From an uncultured bacterium (GTDB lineage Bacteria > Bacillota > Clostridia > Lachnospirales > Lachnospiraceae), in the NCBI GenBank assembly GCA_905214955.1, contig CAJMON010000042.1, positions 1-27,605 on the forward strand: a DNA stretch of 27,605 nt, read 5' to 3'. The position numbers and the translations under genes were made by a program. Of this stretch, positions 24,034 through 27,605 are shown one piece after another. Every line of letters begins with the position of its first letter. Position 1 is the stretch's first letter. The notes beneath the pieces were generated by a model that did no database searches, had not been told where the DNA came from, and worked only from the letters and a program-made list of their open reading frames with translations.

Positions 24034-24996
24034 ATGGAAGAGAAAATGCAGGTGCTGGCAAAAATTGCCAGAGTGCTGAATCAGAAAAAGGTCGTGTGGT
24101 CCGTAGGCGGTTCCATGCTGCTGTATTTCAAAGGAATTACGGAAACGGTGCAGGATATTGACCTGATGATCGAAGAGAAGGATGCAGAGACTGCAAAGAA
24201 AGCCCTGTGTGCTATGGGCAGTCTCAAGCCCCCAAATCCAAATGCTCAATATAAAACCCGGTGTTTCCTGGAATTTGTCATCGATGGGATTGATGTGGAT
24301 TTTATGGCGGGATTTGTGATTGTCAATGATGGAAAAGAATATGACTGTTCCCTGAAAAAAGAAGACATCAAAGGGGCAGTGACGGTTCAGGGAGAAACAG
24401 TATGGATGCACTCCATCAGAAAATGGCGGCGCTATTATGAGCTGATGAAACGGGAGGAAAAAGTAAAAATGATTGATGAAAAAATGCTTTTCGGCAGAAC
24501 GGTGGATGTCAACGATATTTTGTGCAGGATGATTGCCCAGTCCAATGGGAATACCCACGATGTCGCCCACTTTTTAAAGGTATATACCTATGCAAGACTC
24601 ATTGGAGAACAGGAAGAACTGGACGCCAAAACCCAGGAAATTCTGGAGACAGCGGCAGTGATTCATGACATTGCCTGCCCGCTTTGCAGAGAAAAGTATG
24701 GAAATGCCAACGGAAAATACCAGGAGCGGGAAAGTGCTCCGCTGGTAGAAAAAATTTTATCGGAAGCGGGCGTGGAGGAAGCCGTGAAAGAGCGGGTATC
24801 TTACCTGGTGTGCCATCACCATACCTACACCGGCGTGGACGGACTGGATTATCAGATTCTGCTGGAGGCGGATTATCTGGTGAATGCTGATGAAGGACAG
24901 GCATCCAAAGAGGCCATCCGCAATGCGGAAAAACAGTTTTTTGTTACAAAGACAGGAAAAGAGCTTCTGCACAGCATCTATCTTACAGAAGATTAA
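24034..24996 (+). CDS. Nucleotidyltransferase-like / HD-domain fusion protein
   Basis: 320 residues in two parts. Residues 1-145 have a polymerase-beta-type nucleotidyltransferase pattern: GGS at 25-27, DID at 41-43 and a third acidic site in DVD (87-89), as in MNT/AbiEii-like proteins. Residues ~150-300 form an HD phosphohydrolase domain: His175/His179 in THDVAHF, HD at 211-212 (VIHDIAC), histidines 261-263 (CHHHTY) and Asp280 (EADYL). Soluble, probably cytoplasmic. The ATG has GGGGAG 6 bases upstream. Near the junction an in-frame ATG (24469, residue 146) has GGGAGG 11 bases before it, so the HD part might also be made alone. The substrate is unknown. It stands alone between the pfl terminator and ddh. 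Confidence 0.8.
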   Translation: MEEKMQVLAKIARVLNQKKVVWSVGGSMLLYFKGITETVQDIDLMIEEKDAETAKKALCAMGSLKPPNPNAQYKTRCFLEFVIDGIDVDFMAGFVIVNDGKEYDCSLKKEDIKGAVTVQGETVWMHSIRKWRRYYELMKREEKVKMIDEKMLFGRTVDVNDILCRMIAQSNGNTHDVAHFLKVYTYARLIGEQEELDAKTQEILETAAVIHDIACPLCREKYGNANGKYQERESAPLVEKILSEAGVEEAVKERVSYLVCHHHTYTGVDGLDYQILLEADYLVNADEGQASKEAIRNAEKQFFVTKTGKELLHSIYLTED

Positions 24997-25135
24997 AGTG
25001 TGTTTGAAAGTCATTCCTGCAATCTGCACGCCCCGCTTTACGTGAAATTTTGCCTTCATTCAGTTGACGAAGCCCGCTGCGCCGCTCTCTTTTGCGGAGC
25101 AAAATTTTCCATGAGGACGAATTTGTGAAACACTT
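24996..25135. repeat. Inverted-repeat element downstream of the HD gene
   Basis: AAGTGTGTTT (24996-25005) pairs imperfectly with AAACACTT (25128-25135). Inside, AAATTTTGC (25045-25053) pairs with GCAAAATTT (25099-25107), and CCGC/GCGG (25082-25085, 25094-25097) forms a central hairpin. It begins at the last base of the TAA stop. It has about the same length (140 bp) as the element at 20598-20739 and shares the 11-mer TGAAATTTTGC with it (other strand). Confidence 0.5.
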
Positions 25136-25140
25136 CCTAC

Positions 25141-25169
25141 TTGCGCAATGAGTTAGAGGATACTATAAT
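25141..25169 (+). promoter_or_regulatory. Promoter of ddh
   Basis: TTGCGC (25141-25146), 17-base spacer, perfect TATAAT (25164-25169). The ddh start lies about 60 bases downstream. Confidence 0.8.
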
Positions 25170-25231
25170 AGACGATGTGAATGCAAAAGCGCATAAAAGA
25201 TCATGAAATTGTAGAATAAAAGGAGTCCCAA

Positions 25232-26218
25232 ATGAGTATACGTATTGGAATTATTGGCTATGGAAACCTTGGAAGAGGCGTGGAGTGCGCCATTAAACAG
25301 AATCCGGATATGGAACTGGAAGCTGTATTTACCAGAAGAGCACCGGAAAACGTACAGATTCTGACAAAGACTGCAAAAGTCTGCAGCGTAAACGATGTAG
25401 AGCAGTGGAAAGATAAAATTGATGTTATGATCATCTGCGGCGGAAGCGCTACGGATCTGCCGGTACAGACACCGAAATTTGCCCAGATGTTCAATGTCAT
25501 TGACAGCTTTGATACTCATGCAAGAATTCCGGAGCATTTCAAAAATGTAGATGAAGCAGCAAAGAAAGCCGGAAAAGTGGGCATCATTTCTGTAGGCTGG
25601 GATCCGGGTATGTTCTCCTTAAACAGAATGTATGCAAATGCCATTCTGCCGGAAGGAAAAGACTACACTTTTTGGGGGAAAGGTGTGAGCCAGGGACATT
25701 CTGATGCCATTCGCCGGATTGCCGGAGTAAAAGATGCAAAACAGTACACCGTTCCGGTAGAATCTGCACTGGAATCCGTACGCCGCGGCGAAAATCCGGA
25801 GCTGACCACCCGTGAAAAACACACCAGAGAGTGCTTTGTAGTGCTGGAAGAGGGTGCAGACGCTGCCAAAGTAGAGCAGGAAATCAAGACCATGCCCAAC
25901 TACTTTGCAGATTATGACACCACCGTACATTTCATCAGCGAAGAAGAGCTGAAACGTGACCACAGTGGAATTCCCCACGGTGGATTCGTACTGCGCAGCG
26001 GCGTGACTGGATGGGAAAAAGAGCATAAGCACATGATCGAGTACAGCCTGAAGCTGGATTCTAACCCGGAATTTACTTCCTGCGTGATTGTGGCTTACGC
26101 AAGAGCCGCTTACCGTCTTGCAAAAGAAGGACAGACTGGCTGCCGTACAGTCTTTGACATCGCACCGGCTTACTTAAGCGCAAAGAGCGGAGAAGAACTG
26201 CGGGCTTCCATGCTGTAA
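25232..26218 (+). CDS. ddh: meso-Diaminopimelate dehydrogenase
   Basis: NADPH-dependent enzyme that converts tetrahydrodipicolinate and ammonia to meso-diaminopimelate in one step, feeding lysine and peptidoglycan synthesis. 328 residues, the usual length. N-terminal Rossmann motif RIGIIGYGNLGRGVE; CGGSATDLPVQTP; SFDTHARIPEHF; and the substrate segment ISVGWDPGMFSLNR followed by WGKGVSQGHSDAIRRIAGV, all diagnostic. AAAGGAG lies 8 bases before the ATG. Single gene with its own promoter and terminator. Confidence 0.96.
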   Translation: MSIRIGIIGYGNLGRGVECAIKQNPDMELEAVFTRRAPENVQILTKTAKVCSVNDVEQWKDKIDVMIICGGSATDLPVQTPKFAQMFNVIDSFDTHARIPEHFKNVDEAAKKAGKVGIISVGWDPGMFSLNRMYANAILPEGKDYTFWGKGVSQGHSDAIRRIAGVKDAKQYTVPVESALESVRRGENPELTTREKHTRECFVVLEEGADAAKVEQEIKTMPNYFADYDTTVHFISEEELKRDHSGIPHGGFVLRSGVTGWEKEHKHMIEYSLKLDSNPEFTSCVIVAYARAAYRLAKEGQTGCRTVFDIAPAYLSAKSGEELRASML

Positions 26219-26255
26219 AAAACAACTGAAGAAATGGATAGAAAGAGATTCTGCC

Positions 26256-26288
26256 AGATCCCCCAAAGGCCTGACAGGGTCTTTTTTT
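26256..26288 (+). terminator. Terminator of ddh
   Basis: AGATCCC (26256-26262) pairs with GGGTCT (26277-26282) with one bulged base, and the T-run extends to 26288. Confidence 0.65.
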
Positions 26289-26338
26289 ATGCAGGATCTG
26301 TGCAGAAGTGTGTGTCGAAAATTAGCGGATTCCAGAGA

Positions 26339-26367
26339 TTGAGCTTTCCCCAAAAACCTGTTAAACT
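26339..26367 (+). promoter_or_regulatory. Weak candidate promoter of the GH5 gene
   Basis: TTGAGC (26339-26344) and TAAACT (26362-26367) are separated by 17 bases, each with four of six consensus bases. It is the best match in the 127 bases between the ddh terminator and the start codon. Confidence 0.35.
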
Positions 26368-26415
26368 ATAAAAAAGATGGTTTGGCAAAAACTGCCATGA
26401 AGGGGGATTTACAAA

Positions 26416-27438
26416 ATGGAAAGGAAAAAATACGGTTTCAGACAAAGTTTCCGTTGGCTGGCAGGGTTCTGCATGATGATGGTGCTGTTCCTCGGAATGC
26501 CGGCGGCGGTCAAGGCTTCTCCGGTGTCTGCCAACGGCTGGCTTCATGTGAAAGGAAACAAAGTGGTCAATGAAAAAGGGAAACCCTTTGTCATCAAAGG
26601 CGTTTCCACTCACGGGCTCTCCTGGTATCCTCAGTATGTGAACAAAAAAGCCTTTAAGACACTGCGGGACAAATGGGGCGTGAATACCATTCGGCTTGCC
26701 ATGTATACATCAGAATACAATGGTTACTGCACTGGCGGCAGTGACAACCAGAAGCAGCTGGAGCAGCTGATTGCCAAAGGCGTTTCCTATGCCAAAGACC
26801 TTGGCATGTACGTGATCATTGACTGGCATATTTTAAGCGATGGAAATCCGCTGACTTACAAAAAAGAAGCCAGGGCATTTTTTAAGAAAATGGCAAAGAA
26901 ATATAAGAACACCAAGAACGTGATCTTTGAGATCTGCAACGAGCCAAACGGAAGCGACGGAAACTGGACCAACATCTATTCCTATGCCAAGAGTATGGTG
27001 TCTGTGATCCGCAGCCAGAACAAAAAAGCCCTGATTATTGTGGGCACGCCTACCTGGAGCCAGGATGTGGATCAGGCAGCTGCCAATCCGGTAAAAGACA
27101 AAAATCTGGCGTATGCGCTTCATTTTTATGCAGGAACCCACGGCCAGTATCTGCGGGACCGTTTAGAAAGCGTATTAAAACAGAAGGTGCCGGTGATTGT
27201 CACAGAATTTGGACTCAGCGATGCCTCCGGAAATGGAAACATCAACACCACAGAAGGAGATGCCTGGCTGAAGCTGATGAACAAATACAAAGTAGGGCGG
27301 GTCTGCTGGAATCTTTCCAACAAAAACGAATCCAGCTCCCTGATAAAAGCCTCCTGCACAAAGACCAGCGGCTGGAAAAAATCGGACTTAAGCGCTGAAG
27401 GAAAGTGGCTGATAAAGGCATACGGGGGAAAATACTGA
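26416..27438 (+). CDS. Secreted GH5-family endoglucanase-like glycoside hydrolase
   Basis: 340 residues. Signal peptide: basic start (MERKKYGFRQSFRW) then a hydrophobic core (LAGFCMMMVLFLGMPAAVKA), with likely cleavage after VKA. A single TIM-barrel catalytic domain follows, with RLAMYTSEYNGYC, the substrate-binding VIIDWHIL (His138), the acid/base Glu176 in FEICNEPNG and the nucleophile Glu264 in VIVTEFG. Pattern and size fit subfamily 2 cellulases. No carbohydrate-binding, dockerin or sorting motif is visible, so it is probably released. It would cut beta-glucan outside the cell. AGGGGG lies 9 bases before the ATG. It is separate from the sugar operon. Confidence 0.93.
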   Translation: MERKKYGFRQSFRWLAGFCMMMVLFLGMPAAVKASPVSANGWLHVKGNKVVNEKGKPFVIKGVSTHGLSWYPQYVNKKAFKTLRDKWGVNTIRLAMYTSEYNGYCTGGSDNQKQLEQLIAKGVSYAKDLGMYVIIDWHILSDGNPLTYKKEARAFFKKMAKKYKNTKNVIFEICNEPNGSDGNWTNIYSYAKSMVSVIRSQNKKALIIVGTPTWSQDVDQAAANPVKDKNLAYALHFYAGTHGQYLRDRLESVLKQKVPVIVTEFGLSDASGNGNINTTEGDAWLKLMNKYKVGRVCWNLSNKNESSSLIKASCTKTSGWKKSDLSAEGKWLIKAYGGKY

Positions 27439-27465
27439 CGGAAGACAGAAAGAGGAAGACTTGAA

Positions 27466-27570
27466 ATGAGAGGACTTGGAACGATCATCAACGCACTTGC
27501 GATCATAGCAGGAGGGATGCTTGGAATTGGATGCAGGCGGTTTTTAAAGAAGAAACTTATAAGTAACTAA
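27466..27570 (+). pseudogene. DUF554-family membrane protein, 5' fragment
   Basis: MRGLGTIINALAIIAGGMLG, continuing IGCRRFLKKKL, is the typical N-terminus of DUF554 membrane proteins, which are normally over 200 residues. Here the frame ends after 34 codons (LISN then TAA). AGAGGAAG lies about 8 bases before the ATG, so the start is genuine. Base composition turns strongly AT-rich from about 27550 to the window end. An insertion just after codon ~30 is the simplest explanation, but the sequence beyond 27605 is not visible. Confidence 0.65.
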
Positions 27571-27605
27571 ACATATTGCTTAATATAGTTAAATGTGTTT
27601 AAATG

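Overview
The window looks like a chromosomal segment of an anaerobic, fibre-fermenting Firmicute, most likely a Lachnospiraceae member (Blautia-like). This is inferred from the GlgC/GlgD pair, SpoVG, Gram-positive signal peptides, strong ribosome binding sites (GGAGG type), a pyruvate formate-lyase pair, meso-diaminopimelate dehydrogenase, and the character of the protein sequences. No rRNA, tRNA, CRISPR array or complete mobile element is visible.

Layout. (1) 100-2974: a glycogen operon, glgC-glgD (4-bp overlap), followed by spoVG and a bidirectional terminator. (2) 2996-4512, minus strand: a stand-alone sodium-pump beta subunit (OadB type) and a 38-residue OadG-like membrane peptide. They are driven by an extended -10 promoter and preceded by a yybP-ykoY-type (manganese) riboswitch whose P1 strand is shared with an intrinsic terminator. 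(3) 4584-4793: a large imperfect palindromic element, then pth and mfd. (4) 9288-19269: a carbohydrate operon with a substrate-binding protein, two ABC permeases, two tandem GH120 beta-xylosidase-family enzymes, a GH3 beta-glycosidase and a KdgF-like cupin. The hydrolases have no signal peptides, so the operon probably imports xylo-oligosaccharides and cleaves them in the cytoplasm. The ATPase and regulator are not encoded here. (5) 19321-20598: a PrsA/SurA-like lipoprotein with an acidic Ser/Thr/Glu tail, followed by a cloverleaf-like inverted-repeat element. (6) 20761-23974: pyruvate formate-lyase and its activating enzyme, with the first ribosome binding site buried in a terminator-like hairpin. 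(7) 24034-24996: a nucleotidyltransferase-HD fusion, then a second inverted-repeat element. (8) 25141-27570: ddh, a secreted GH5 cellulase-family enzyme, and the start of a DUF554 gene that breaks off in AT-rich DNA at the window edge.

The observation most worth following is the manganese-type riboswitch governing a lone OadB-like pump with a miniature OadG-like partner. There is no decarboxylase alpha subunit or biotin carrier nearby. It suggests a metal-responsive ion transport unit rather than a classical decarboxylase. Next in interest are the structured intergenic elements placed directly at stop codons, the GH120-GH120-GH3-KdgF-like operon, the nucleotidyltransferase-HD fusion, and the broken DUF554 gene.
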